Positions 34,917-43,494 of a stretch of DNA of 64,000 nucleotides are shown here, one piece after another (the stretch's first letter is position 1; each line of letters opens with the position of its first letter). Made by a program: the position numbers and the translations under genes. The notes below the pieces were generated by a model that was given only the letters and a program-made list of their open reading frames with translations, ran no database searches and was not told the origin of the DNA. The stretch lies in NCBI RefSeq assembly GCF_004345645.1, contig NZ_SLWS01000010.1, positions 410,248 through 474,247 on the forward strand, in the 5' to 3' direction. The DNA is from Actinocrispum wychmicini (lineage in GTDB: Bacteria > Actinomycetota > Actinomycetes > Mycobacteriales > Pseudonocardiaceae).

Positions 34917-35993
34917 ATGGCGGACAGGGCTCGGCACCCGGTGCACCGCACGATCGTCCTGGTCGACGTGGAGGGTTTCGGCGCCCGACACCGCACGCTG
35001 CCCCACCAGTTGGGTATCCGGGCCGGCCTGTACCGGATGGTCGCCGCGGCGTTGGAGTCGGCTGGGGTCCCCTTGGACGCCTGCTACCGCGAGGACCGTG
35101 GTGACAGTGTGTTCGTGCTGGTCCCGCCGGAGTATCCGAAGGCGCCGTTGATGGAGGTGCTGCCCGAGGCGCTGGCGCGGGCGGTACGCGGGCACAACAA
35201 CACCAGCCACGACGCGGCGCGTGTGAGGCTGCGTTTGGCGGTGCACGCCGGTGAGGTCGCCTTCGACGACCACGGCGCCACCTCAACGGCGGTGACCACA
35301 GCGTTCCGCCTACTCGACGCCACGCCGTTGAAGCAAGCCCTCGCGGACTCGCCGGGTGTGTTGGCGATGATCGTGTCTCGGCTGGTGTTCGACGAGGTCG
35401 TGCGCCACTCCGCGACGCTGAACCCGGCGACGTTCCGGCCAGTCGAGGTGGCGGTGAAGGAGATCCGTGACATGGCGTGGATCGCCCTGCCCGACCACCC
35501 GTACCCGCCCGATCACGCTGTCCTGGACCCTACGACACCGGCCGACCGTGGGCGGAGCCAAGCGGAGGAAGAACCGATGACACAGTCGCATGGCGCTGGC
35601 GCTGGCTCTGGCGCGAACCCGCAGGTCAATCAGCGGAGCTCGGCGACCAACGGCGGAATCGCCGTCAACATCGCTGGCACCGGCAACCAGACGATCATCA
35701 ACCCGCACCAGACACCCCGGCCGCGGTTCAGGCGGGGTTTCGGCTGGGCGCTGATGGTGTTCCTGGCGGTGGATGTCGTCTTCGCGGCAGTCGTGTGGAC
35801 GGCTGGAGTTCAGAACGTTGGTCCGTGGCCATCAACGTCGGTGCTCTTGTTGGTGCTTACCGTTCTTACCGCACTCCTGTGGCTGCGCCTGGCCCGCAGG
35901 GTGTTCGGCGGTCTGTGGCGGGCAGTCGTCGGGTTGTTCAGGGGGATGAACCGCGCCACCGAGGGGCTCACCCGAACCTTGGGCGGCAAGTAA
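34917..35993 (+). CDS. Class III nucleotide cyclase domain fused to two membrane helices
   Basis: A 358-residue protein. The N-terminal half is a class III cyclase/PycC-like domain: Asp17 in IVLVDVEGFG and Asp63 in REDRGDSVFVL are the two metal-binding positions, and VRLRLAVHAGEV with the later TAFRLLDA completes the core. Residues 240-265 are a low-complexity linker with AVNIAGTGNQTIINPHQ, then two membrane helices (about 275-297 and 305-325) and a basic tail. The catalytic Asp pair suggests an active NTP cyclase, but its base specificity is unknown. A role in stress or phage defence is possible. It is bracketed by inverted 17-bp repeats and followed by a terminator. Confidence 0.72.
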   Translation: MADRARHPVHRTIVLVDVEGFGARHRTLPHQLGIRAGLYRMVAAALESAGVPLDACYREDRGDSVFVLVPPEYPKAPLMEVLPEALARAVRGHNNTSHDAARVRLRLAVHAGEVAFDDHGATSTAVTTAFRLLDATPLKQALADSPGVLAMIVSRLVFDEVVRHSATLNPATFRPVEVAVKEIRDMAWIALPDHPYPPDHAVLDPTTPADRGRSQAEEEPMTQSHGAGAGSGANPQVNQRSSATNGGIAVNIAGTGNQTIINPHQTPRPRFRRGFGWALMVFLAVDVVFAAVVWTAGVQNVGPWPSTSVLLLVLTVLTALLWLRLARRVFGGLWRAVVGLFRGMNRATEGLTRTLGGK

Positions 35994-35999
35994 CTGGTC

Positions 36000-36016
36000 C
36001 GGGAACGCGAGACACG
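36000..36016 (-). repeat. Inverted copy of the 17-bp cyclase-flanking repeat
   Basis: 36000-36016 is the exact reverse complement of 34730-34746 (CGTGTCTCGCGTTCCCG), 17 of 17. It brackets the cyclase gene from the 3' side. It may belong to a dispersed intergenic repeat family; copies elsewhere in the genome cannot be seen. Confidence 0.85.
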
Positions 36017-36021
36017 CGGGT

Positions 36022-36064
36022 GGGCCCTCCCAGGGATACCGGCAGGTGGGCCCTGGGAGGGCCC
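36022..36064. terminator. Perfect 14-bp bidirectional terminator hairpin
   Basis: GGGCCCTCCCAGGG (36022-36035) pairs exactly with CCCTGGGAGGGCCC (36051-36064), loop 15 nt. It lies between the cyclase stop (35993) and the stop of the opposite beta-helix gene (36077). Confidence 0.85.
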
Positions 36065-36076
36065 GGACGACCACTT

Positions 36077-37057
36077 TTACCCGAGGTGGGCGTCGCCGGC
36101 GGCGTTGGCGGCGGCGGTGGCGTCCGTGAGGCGGGCCTGCGCGGTCTGGTCCTTGGTGCCCGGCCGGGCCGGAGCGGCCTTGGCCTTCAGACCGGCGGAC
36201 GAGCCCGCCGCCGTCCGGTCGCCCACGACACCACCGCGGATGCGGTTGTTCGCGGACACCTGGGCGGCCGGGCTGTTGCCCGACAGCTGCAGCTGGCCGT
36301 TGATGATCGTGTCGTCCACGGTCGCCTTGCCGGTGGTGTTGCTGATCACCACGTCCCGGCCGAAGTAGCCACCGGAGGCGCAGCTGTCCAGCGTCCCGTT
36401 CGGGCCGAGCTGGACCCCGACCAGGTTGCCGGCGAACGTGGCCTTGCCCTGCACCGCGCCACCGCAGACGACACTGCCGTTCGCGTTGTTCAGCACCGAC
36501 AACGTACCGTCCACAAAGGAGTCACGGACGTCGGTGTAGTAGGTGTTGCTGCTGGTGACGTTCCCGCCGACCTGGGTGTTCTTGTCCAGCCGGACCTCGC
36601 CGACGTTCGAGCTGACGTTGCCGTCGATGGTCGAGGCGTCGATGAACAGGAAGCCCTCGACGCTCGCGTCGCCCTTCGGCTGCACGGTCACCGCGCTGGT
36701 CCGGGTCGACTTCAGGTACGTGCCGAACCCGCCCGACGCCAGCGTCACGCCGCCGTCGATGCGGGTGTTCGACGAGTCCAGGTAGCCGTTCGACGCGATC
36801 TGCACCTGGCCGTTGATCGTCCCGCCGTCGATCACCAGGTTCGCGCCCGGACCCACCTGGACGTTGCCGGTGATAGTCGTGCCCTTCAGCGAGCACGACT
36901 TGCCGTCCGGCACGAACAGGTCCGTCGGCAGGGTCACGGCACCGCCGTTGCCCACGCAGTACGTCACCAGGTCGGCACTCGCGCTGGGCGCGGCGAGCAC
37001 CACGGACGCGGAGGCGAGGGCGCTCAGGGCGAGCGCTGAGGCGGTCCGTCTTGCCAT
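36077..37057 (-). CDS. Exported beta-helix-like protein
   Basis: A 326-residue protein with a signal peptide (MARRTASALALSALASASVVLA, cleavage at ASA-D). The mature part is a series of short beta repeats such as TTITGNVQVGPGANLVIDGG and TINGQVQIASNG, likely a right-handed solenoid. There is a Cys-rich opening (YCVGNGG, KSCSLKG). No catalytic motif is seen; it may be a surface scaffold or polymer-binding protein. AAGGAG lies 7 bases before the ATG. It is the last gene of the laccase operon and follows the OmpL47 protein by 26 bp. Confidence 0.75.
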   Translation of the reverse strand: MARRTASALALSALASASVVLAAPSASADLVTYCVGNGGAVTLPTDLFVPDGKSCSLKGTTITGNVQVGPGANLVIDGGTINGQVQIASNGYLDSSNTRIDGGVTLASGGFGTYLKSTRTSAVTVQPKGDASVEGFLFIDASTIDGNVSSNVGEVRLDKNTQVGGNVTSSNTYYTDVRDSFVDGTLSVLNNANGSVVCGGAVQGKATFAGNLVGVQLGPNGTLDSCASGGYFGRDVVISNTTGKATVDDTIINGQLQLSGNSPAAQVSANNRIRGGVVGDRTAAGSSAGLKAKAAPARPGTKDQTAQARLTDATAAANAAGDAHLG

Positions 37058-37083
37058 CACTGTTCTCCTTGCTGTGTAACGGT

Positions 37084-39426
37084 TCATCTGCCGATGTCCG
37101 ATCGCGACGCCGCGCGTACGATGGTTCCTTGCTGCCGGATGGTCAACACTCCGTTGGCCACCAACGGATCGGTGACGGTCTCGACGTGCCGGACGAACAC
37201 GCCGTGACCCGGGTACTGGGCGTGCTCGGCGATCAGGTCGTTGATCGTGCACCCGTTGCCCGTGTCGACGTTGGCGATCCCGGTGTCCTCACCGCCGATC
37301 CTGACCGTGGCCCTGGTGTCGGAGTTCGGACACGCGTCCGACCCCTGCGGGACCACCGTGAAGGTCACGGACTGCTCCGGCGAGACGTTCCCCGCGTTGT
37401 CCGTGGCCCGGTACTTCAGGGTGTGCGCGCCTTGGGCGCCCACCCGGACCGCGCCCGGGTACGTCGTCCAGGCGCCGCCGTCCAGGGCGTACTCGATCTT
37501 GTTCACACCGGACTGCGAGTCCGTCGCCGTGACGGTGACGGTCGCGGTGTCGATGTAGTTGCCGTTGCCGTCCTTGTTCCCGGACACCACAGCCGTCGTG
37601 GTCGGCGGGGTCGTGTCCGGTACGGCGACGATCGTGAACGACGTGGTGGTCTCGGGCGCCACGTTCCCGGCGTTGTCGGTGGCCCGGTACTTGAATGTGT
37701 GCACACCCGTCGCGGTCACCACGACCGGTGATGTGTACGGTGTATACACACCGTTGTCCAGAATGTATTCAATCTTCTGTACGCCGGATCCGCTGTCGGT
37801 GGCGGTGATGGTGACGGTCGCCTGGCCGACGTAGTTCCCGTTGCCGTCCTTGGTTCCTGCGACCGAGGCGTTGACCGTCGGCGGCGTGGTGTCCTGGATG
37901 ACCACGGTGAACGACGCCATACCCTCGGGGGACACGTTCCCGGCGTTGTCCGTGGCGCGGTAGTGGAACATGTGCGCGCCGGCCGTGGTCACGTCAACCG
38001 GGGCCGGGTAGGCGGCGAACGCCCCACTGTCCAATTTGTACTCGACGGACCGCACACCGGATCCGGCGTCGGTCGCGGTCAGGGTGACCGTGGCCTTGCC
38101 GATGTAGTTGCCGCTCGTGTCCTTGGTACCGGTGACCGTGTGCGTCACCGTCGGCGGCGTGGTGTCCGGCGGTGCGACGACCGTGAAGGACGTCGTCCCT
38201 TCGGGGGACACGTTGTTCGCGTTGTCGGTGGCACGGAATTTGACGGTGTGCGTGCCGGTCGTGCCCACCACCACGGGAGATGTGTATGCGGTATACACGC
38301 CGCTGTCCAGAATGTATTCAATCTTCTTCACGCCGGATCCGCTGTCGGTGGCGGTGATGGTGACGGTCGCCTGGCCGACGTAGTTCCCGCTGGTGTCCTT
38401 GGTTCCCGTGACCGCGGCGTTGACTGTCGGGGGAGTGGTGTCCGGTGGCGCGACGACGGTGAAGGACGCCATGCCCTCCGGTGACACGTTGTTCGCGTTG
38501 TCCGTCGCCCGGTAGTGCACCATGTGCGAGCCGTTCGCGGTCACGTCGAACGGTGCCGTGTAGCCGGTGAAAGCCCCACCGTCCATTGAGTACTCGACCG
38601 TCTTCACGCCGGATCCGCTGTCGGTGGCGGTGATGGTGACGGTGGCTTTGCCGATGTAGTTCCCGCTGGTGTCCTTGGTGCCGGTGACCGTCGAGTTGAC
38701 TGTTGGCGGAGTGGTGTCGGGATTGGCGACGACCACCTTGAACTGCACCGAACCGACCGGGGAGGTGTTGCCGGCCTTGTCGGTCGCCCGGTACTGCACC
38801 GAGTGGTCACCGATCGCCGTCACGTCGAACGGCCCGGTGTACGGCAGGAAACTGGTGTCGTCCACCTGGTACTCAACTTTGTCCACACCGGACTCAGCGT
38901 CCTGCGCGTTGACCGTGACGGTGGCCTTGCCGACGTACTCGCCGTTGGTGTTCTTGGTGCCGGTGACGTTCGCCGAGACCGTCGGCGGGGTCGTGTCCGG
39001 CCCGCCGGGGCCGACCGTGATCTCGCCGACCATCATGGAATGGCCGGGCATCGCGCAGAAGTACCGGTACTTGCCGGGAGTGAGCGTCACAGCCTGTTCG
39101 TGCCGGCCGTTCTGGGCGTCGAACGGGTTGGCCACGATGTTGAGGTTCACGTCGTGGTTGTAGCCCGGCGTGGACGTATCGAAGGTCACTGTATGCGACA
39201 TACCGGTCGTGTTACCGGTGGCGATGCTGGTCTCGAACACGATCGTGGCCGCGCCCGCCACGGCCGTCGTCGGGAACGAGGTGTACTTGGTGATGTCGTC
39301 GCTGGCGGTCCAGGTCAGCACCTGGGCGGCTGCGGGAGCCGCGGCCGGCGTGGCTGCGGACGCCGGGATGACCGCGGCCACCGATGCCGCCGCCAACGCG
39401 ACGACCGCGAGTATTCGTCGAAACAT
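37084..39426 (-). CDS. Exported cupredoxin with six OmpL47-like repeats
   Basis: A 780-residue exported protein. After the signal (MFRRILAVVALAAASVAAVIP), residues 40-145 are an azurin/plastocyanin-like domain with SHTV and YFCAMPGHSMMVG, the His and Cys-x4-His-x-Met type 1 copper set. Residues 150-690 are six OmpL47-like beta-sandwich repeats of about 92 residues, each beginning DTTPPT and containing GVxxxEY and YRATDNAGN. The last 85 residues are a cassette shared with the next gene. It probably shuttles electrons outside the cell and binds a polymer or the wall. GGAAGG precedes the ATG. It lies between the sugar dehydrogenase and the beta-helix genes. Confidence 0.82.
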   Translation of the reverse strand: MFRRILAVVALAAASVAAVIPASAATPAAAPAAAQVLTWTASDDITKYTSFPTTAVAGAATIVFETSIATGNTTGMSHTVTFDTSTPGYNHDVNLNIVANPFDAQNGRHEQAVTLTPGKYRYFCAMPGHSMMVGEITVGPGGPDTTPPTVSANVTGTKNTNGEYVGKATVTVNAQDAESGVDKVEYQVDDTSFLPYTGPFDVTAIGDHSVQYRATDKAGNTSPVGSVQFKVVVANPDTTPPTVNSTVTGTKDTSGNYIGKATVTITATDSGSGVKTVEYSMDGGAFTGYTAPFDVTANGSHMVHYRATDNANNVSPEGMASFTVVAPPDTTPPTVNAAVTGTKDTSGNYVGQATVTITATDSGSGVKKIEYILDSGVYTAYTSPVVVGTTGTHTVKFRATDNANNVSPEGTTSFTVVAPPDTTPPTVTHTVTGTKDTSGNYIGKATVTLTATDAGSGVRSVEYKLDSGAFAAYPAPVDVTTAGAHMFHYRATDNAGNVSPEGMASFTVVIQDTTPPTVNASVAGTKDGNGNYVGQATVTITATDSGSGVQKIEYILDNGVYTPYTSPVVVTATGVHTFKYRATDNAGNVAPETTTSFTIVAVPDTTPPTTTAVVSGNKDGNGNYIDTATVTVTATDSQSGVNKIEYALDGGAWTTYPGAVRVGAQGAHTLKYRATDNAGNVSPEQSVTFTVVPQGSDACPNSDTRATVRIGGEDTGIANVDTGNGCTINDLIAEHAQYPGHGVFVRHVETVTDPLVANGVLTIRQQGTIVRAASRSDIGR
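37350..39002 (-). repeat. Six-fold in-frame tandem repeat, about 275 nt each
   Basis: Each unit encodes one OmpL47-like domain. DTTPPT codon blocks fall near 38995, 38720, 38440, 38162, 37888 and 37612. Neighbouring units share long near-identical DNA, for example around 37750-37850 and 38290-38400 and the CTGTCGGTGGCGGTGATGGT run, which indicates recent expansion or gene conversion. Confidence 0.85.
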
Positions 39427-39494
39427 GGCACCTTCCCAGGGAGTGCGGACCAAGGCCGGCCGACGCTCGGGGGAGCGCCGGCCGGCCCGCCTGG

Positions 39495-42400
39495 CTAGAG
39501 CGACCGCACCCGGATGTTGCGGAAGTCGATCAGATCGTTGTCACTGTGGTTCTGCAGGCCGATGAAGCCCTGCAGGAACTGCCGGAGATCCGTGGGCGGG
39601 TCACCGGCCCTGGACGACTGCTTGCCCGGGACGTTGTCGAACTCGTTGATCACCACGCCGTTGCGGATGATCGTGTAGTGCTGTCCGACCGCCTTGATCT
39701 CGTAGTCGTTCCACTGGCCCTTCGGGGTGATCCCGGCGTGTGCCTGGTCGTTCGGGTCGAAGTTGTAGACCGACCCGGTCTTCTGCGGCTCACCCGTCGC
39801 GCCGTCGTAGATCTGGATCTCGTGTCCACAGTAGATCGCGACCCAGGCGGGCGACGTCGCCGCCGGACCCGTCTGACCGCACTGCGGGCGTTGCTCCACC
39901 GGTGTGCGCGGATCTGGGAACCGGATGAACACACCGCTGTTGGCGTTGAACCCGTCCGGAGCCGAGTCCCGGAACTGCAGCTTCAGGTCGAAGTCCCCGA
40001 ACTGCTGGCCGTTGTACCACAGCATGCCCAGCCCGCCGGCCGATCTCAGCGTCCCGTCCGGCTGGATCGAGAACCGGCCCGAAGGCGCCTGCGACCACGA
40101 CTTCAACGAGTCAGCCGTGCCGTCGTAGATCGACTTGTACCCGGTGTTGCGGGACGTGCCGATGTCCGACGAGGACGCGGCGCGCACGAGGTTGCCGTTC
40201 TCCCGGCCGTTGATCACGCCGTCCCGCTGCAGCTGGTCCGCCGTGGTGGAGACGTAACGGACGAACGTGCCGTGGTCGGGGTAGGCGCTCTCGTCGTCGA
40301 TCAGGTCGTTGAGCGTGCAGCCGCCGCCGACCGTCTTGTTGGCCACACCGGAGTCGGTGTCACTCATCCAGACCGTCTTGCGACCGTCCGGCGCCGCACA
40401 GTTGACGTTCACGGTCGACTGCGTGGTGGCGACCTCGCCGTCGGCGTAGGTCACGGTCAGCTTCGCGGTGTACGTACCCGTCTTGGCGTACACGTGCCGC
40501 GGGTTCTGCTCGGTGGACGACGTTCCGTCACCGAAGTCCCAACGGGAGGACACGCCACCGGAGCGGGCACCGTTGAAGGCGATCGTCAGCGGCTTGTTCT
40601 GCACCGCGACCGAAGCCGCCGTCGGCGCCGGGGTCGCCGGGCCGCCCTTGTACACCACGCGGAGCAGCTTCTGGTTGGAATCCAGGCTGAAGAAGCCGCC
40701 GCCGTAGTCCAGCATGTACAGCGCGCCGTCCTGGCCGAACTTGGCGTCCATCCAGCTCTGCACCTTGTTGTCGGCCACGCCCGGCGGGATGATCTTGCTC
40801 AGCGTCTCGGCGAACGCCGGCGGCGCCTGCTGCGGCACCTTCGCCGCGTCCACGGTGACCGCGATCCGGTTGTTCCCGCTCGACTCGTCACCGATGATCC
40901 ACTTGTCGTTCCAGTACGACGGCCACGCCACACCGCTGTTGCCGTTGATCAGCTCCCGATGGTACGTCGGACCGGACATGACCGCCTGGCCGCCGCCGCG
41001 CACGTACGGCTCGGTGTACGTGGCGTCCGCCTTGTTGTAGGTGGGGATGCCGCTGCCGTCCGACCGCGCCGGGAAGACCGGGCCACCGCCGTCCGGTGAG
41101 TACCAGATCATGTTGTCCCGGATCGGCGGCAGGTCGACCAGACCGGTGTTGCGCGGTGAGTTGTTCTTCGGGTTGTTGCAGTCGTACCAGCCGGTCAACA
41201 CGTTGGCGTCGGTGTTGCTGCGGTCGCGGTACGGCTGGCGGTTGCCCATGCAGTACGGCCAACCCTGGTTGCCCGCGGACGTGATGACCGTCGCGGTCTC
41301 GTACTTCGCCGGCCCCAGGTCGGGGTTCGGCGACGACGCGTCCGGACCGACCCAGCCCGCGGTCAGCCACTGGTGCACCGGGTCGACGTTCAGCCGCGCG
41401 ATGTTCCGCACGCCCATCACGTAGATCTCCGGCCGCGCCTTGTCGTTGCCCGGCGGGAACAGGTTGCCCTCCGGGATGGTGTACGTGCCGTCCGCCTCCG
41501 GGTGGATCCGGATGATCTTGCCGGCCAGGTCGTTGGTGTTGCCGGCGGTGCGACGGGCGTCCTGGAACGAGATGCCCGCGAACTCCTGCGTCCAGTTGTT
41601 GCCGGAGTAGCCGCCGGAACCTTCGGACGAGTTGTTGTCACCCGAGCCGACGTACAGGTTTCCCTTGGCGTCGAACGACATGCCGCCACCGGCGTGACAG
41701 CAGCTGTGGATCTGGACCGGCCAGTTCATGATGTCCTTGCGGGTGGCCTGGTCGATCGTCTGCGTGGTCTTGTCGTACGTCAGCCGCGAGATGGTCCGGT
41801 AGCCGACCTGCTTGACCCGGTCGATCGAGTCGTGCGGCATCCAGTAGACGTACAGCCAGCCGTTGGCCGCGAAGTTCGGGTCGGGCACGATGCCGAGCAG
41901 GCCCTCCTCGTTCTTCACCAGCTCGCCGCCGCTGCCGCGGTTGCCCATGACCGGCAACGTGGTCAGCAGCTTCGCCTGCTTGGTGCCCGGATCCCACTTG
42001 TGGATCGTGCCGCAGCCCAGGCCCACGTTCGGGTCGTTCCAGTCCACCACCGGACCGCTCGGGCAAGCGGCCTTGCCGACGTAGAAGAACGTGCCGTCCG
42101 GCGCGAGCGTGAGACCGTGCGGCTCGCCGATCTGGTCCAGCTGGCCCGGCTGGTTCTTCGGGGTCAGCCGCTCGATCGCGTAGTTCGACGTGATCGTCGC
42201 CTGGCAGTCGCCGCGGACGACACCGGTGGTCCACTTCAACGCGCCGGTGAGGTGCTTGCGGAACAAGTCCTCGCCGTAGCTGGTGTCGGTGTGGCCCATG
42301 CCGGTGTAGAACGACCGGCCGCCGTCGTAGTCACGGCACCACGACACCGGATGGAACGGGCCGTTGGCGCCCGGACCCGGGTTGTAGAACCGTTCCTCGA

Positions 42401-43454
42401 CCTGCGCGACCGTGTGGACAGTGCCGACCGGGCTCGGATCCCAGTTGTACCAACGGTCCGAACGGGTCACGTTCAGCGGCAGGTCCCGGGTCGCCGGGTG
42501 CTGGCGGTCCAGCACGTCCACCACGGCCTGGTTCACCGCGGGCGGCGCCGGCGGTGTCGAGCTGCCGGCGAACAAGCGCATGTCAGCGAGCTGGATCAGC
42601 GGCTCGCCGGCGTTCGCCGTGATGTTCAGCCGGTAGTGCAGGTACGCCGTGGTGTTCGGCGGGGTGACCGTGAACTTCCTGAGCTGGAACGGTTCGCTCC
42701 ACGACTGGTTGGTCTGCTTGTCCACGTCGGTCCACGCCTGGCCGTCGTTGGAGCCCTGCAGGGTCCAGTCCTTCGGGTTGCGGCCGGCGAAGTCGTTCGC
42801 CGACGTGAGCGCGTAGCTGGTGACCACGGTCGGCTTGGTCAGCTGGAACGCCGCCCAGCCGGTGTTCGCGAACGTCAACCACTTGGTGTTCGCGTCGCCG
42901 TCGGCCAGCTTCTCCTTGCCCTCGTTCGGTGGGTTCTCGCCGCTCGCGGTCACCTTGGCCACCGGCTCGGCGTTGGCGATGCTGCCGACCGGGCGGGTGC
43001 CGATCAGGCCGGTGAACCACGTCGAACTGTCCTGCGCCTTGGCCGCGTCGCCGATCCCGAGGAAACCGCCGCCGGCCTGGACATAGCTCTGCAGCGCGCC
43101 TTCCTGGTCACGGGTCAGCGCGGCGTTGGCCGCGGACAGGAACACCACGCCGCGGTACTGGCCGAGGTTCGCCGACGTGAACGCGCCCGGGTCGGTCGAC
43201 TCGGTGACGCTGATCCCGCTGGCCTGGCCGATGTCCTTGATCGCCGCGGTCGCCTGGGCCACCGGGTCCTGCTGGTCCGCGGCGGGTCCGTGGAACACCA
43301 GGACGTTCACCGGCGGATTGACTGTCGCTTGTGGACCGGCCACGGCGAACGTGGCCGATCCGCCCAAGGCGAGGGCCGCGGTGGTGGCGACCACCACGGC
43401 CGGCCGGAGTCTGGATCTGTTCCGATACCAGCCTGTAGAGAACCTTCGCCCCAT
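39495..43454 (-). CDS. Exported ThuA / discoidin / PQQ-type sugar dehydrogenase / PKD / DUF1080 fusion protein
   Basis: A 1319-residue exported multidomain protein. Signal peptide to about 40. A ThuA-like domain (VLVFHGP, GGGFLGIGDAAK, then SFYTGMGHTDTSYGEDLFRKHL) is split by a discoidin/F5-8 insert (residues 165-285, PKDWTLQGSNDGQAW). Residues 430-880 form a soluble glucose/sorbosone dehydrogenase propeller of the PQQ type (SCCHAGGGMSFDAKGNLYVG, EIYVMGVRNIARL). A PKD domain follows (WDFGDGTS). Then an 85-residue cassette is shared with the cupredoxin gene. The last 200 residues are DUF1080, the 3-keto-disaccharide hydrolase family. It likely binds, oxidises and cleaves a glycoside outside the cell. 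AAAGGAG precedes the ATG. Confidence 0.82.
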   Translation of the reverse strand: MGRRFSTGWYRNRSRLRPAVVVATTAALALGGSATFAVAGPQATVNPPVNVLVFHGPAADQQDPVAQATAAIKDIGQASGISVTESTDPGAFTSANLGQYRGVVFLSAANAALTRDQEGALQSYVQAGGGFLGIGDAAKAQDSSTWFTGLIGTRPVGSIANAEPVAKVTASGENPPNEGKEKLADGDANTKWLTFANTGWAAFQLTKPTVVTSYALTSANDFAGRNPKDWTLQGSNDGQAWTDVDKQTNQSWSEPFQLRKFTVTPPNTTAYLHYRLNITANAGEPLIQLADMRLFAGSSTPPAPPAVNQAVVDVLDRQHPATRDLPLNVTRSDRWYNWDPSPVGTVHTVAQVEERFYNPGPGANGPFHPVSWCRDYDGGRSFYTGMGHTDTSYGEDLFRKHLTGALKWTTGVVRGDCQATITSNYAIERLTPKNQPGQLDQIGEPHGLTLAPDGTFFYVGKAACPSGPVVDWNDPNVGLGCGTIHKWDPGTKQAKLLTTLPVMGNRGSGGELVKNEEGLLGIVPDPNFAANGWLYVYWMPHDSIDRVKQVGYRTISRLTYDKTTQTIDQATRKDIMNWPVQIHSCCHAGGGMSFDAKGNLYVGSGDNNSSEGSGGYSGNNWTQEFAGISFQDARRTAGNTNDLAGKIIRIHPEADGTYTIPEGNLFPPGNDKARPEIYVMGVRNIARLNVDPVHQWLTAGWVGPDASSPNPDLGPAKYETATVITSAGNQGWPYCMGNRQPYRDRSNTDANVLTGWYDCNNPKNNSPRNTGLVDLPPIRDNMIWYSPDGGGPVFPARSDGSGIPTYNKADATYTEPYVRGGGQAVMSGPTYHRELINGNSGVAWPSYWNDKWIIGDESSGNNRIAVTVDAAKVPQQAPPAFAETLSKIIPPGVADNKVQSWMDAKFGQDGALYMLDYGGGFFSLDSNQKLLRVVYKGGPATPAPTAASVAVQNKPLTIAFNGARSGGVSSRWDFGDGTSSTEQNPRHVYAKTGTYTAKLTVTYADGEVATTQSTVNVNCAAPDGRKTVWMSDTDSGVANKTVGGGCTLNDLIDDESAYPDHGTFVRYVSTTADQLQRDGVINGRENGNLVRAASSSDIGTSRNTGYKSIYDGTADSLKSWSQAPSGRFSIQPDGTLRSAGGLGMLWYNGQQFGDFDLKLQFRDSAPDGFNANSGVFIRFPDPRTPVEQRPQCGQTGPAATSPAWVAIYCGHEIQIYDGATGEPQKTGSVYNFDPNDQAHAGITPKGQWNDYEIKAVGQHYTIIRNGVVINEFDNVPGKQSSRAGDPPTDLRQFLQGFIGLQNHSDNDLIDFRNIRVRSL

Positions 43455-43494
43455 CCGTAACTCCTTTGTCGTTGGCAGGCCAGGAGGTGATGAG

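Noticed and set aside
34729..36016. Cyclase region as an insertion sequence
   Set aside because: There is no transposase, and the 17-bp repeats lack visible target duplications. Kept only as a repeat observation.
37350..39002. Direct repeats that could look like a CRISPR or tandem array
   Set aside because: Units are about 275 nt, in frame, and encode protein domains; there are no short repeats with unique spacers and no cas genes.
41373..43460. A 695-codon plus-strand open frame opposite the dehydrogenase fusion
   Set aside because: Same kind of shadow; no ribosome site or domain.
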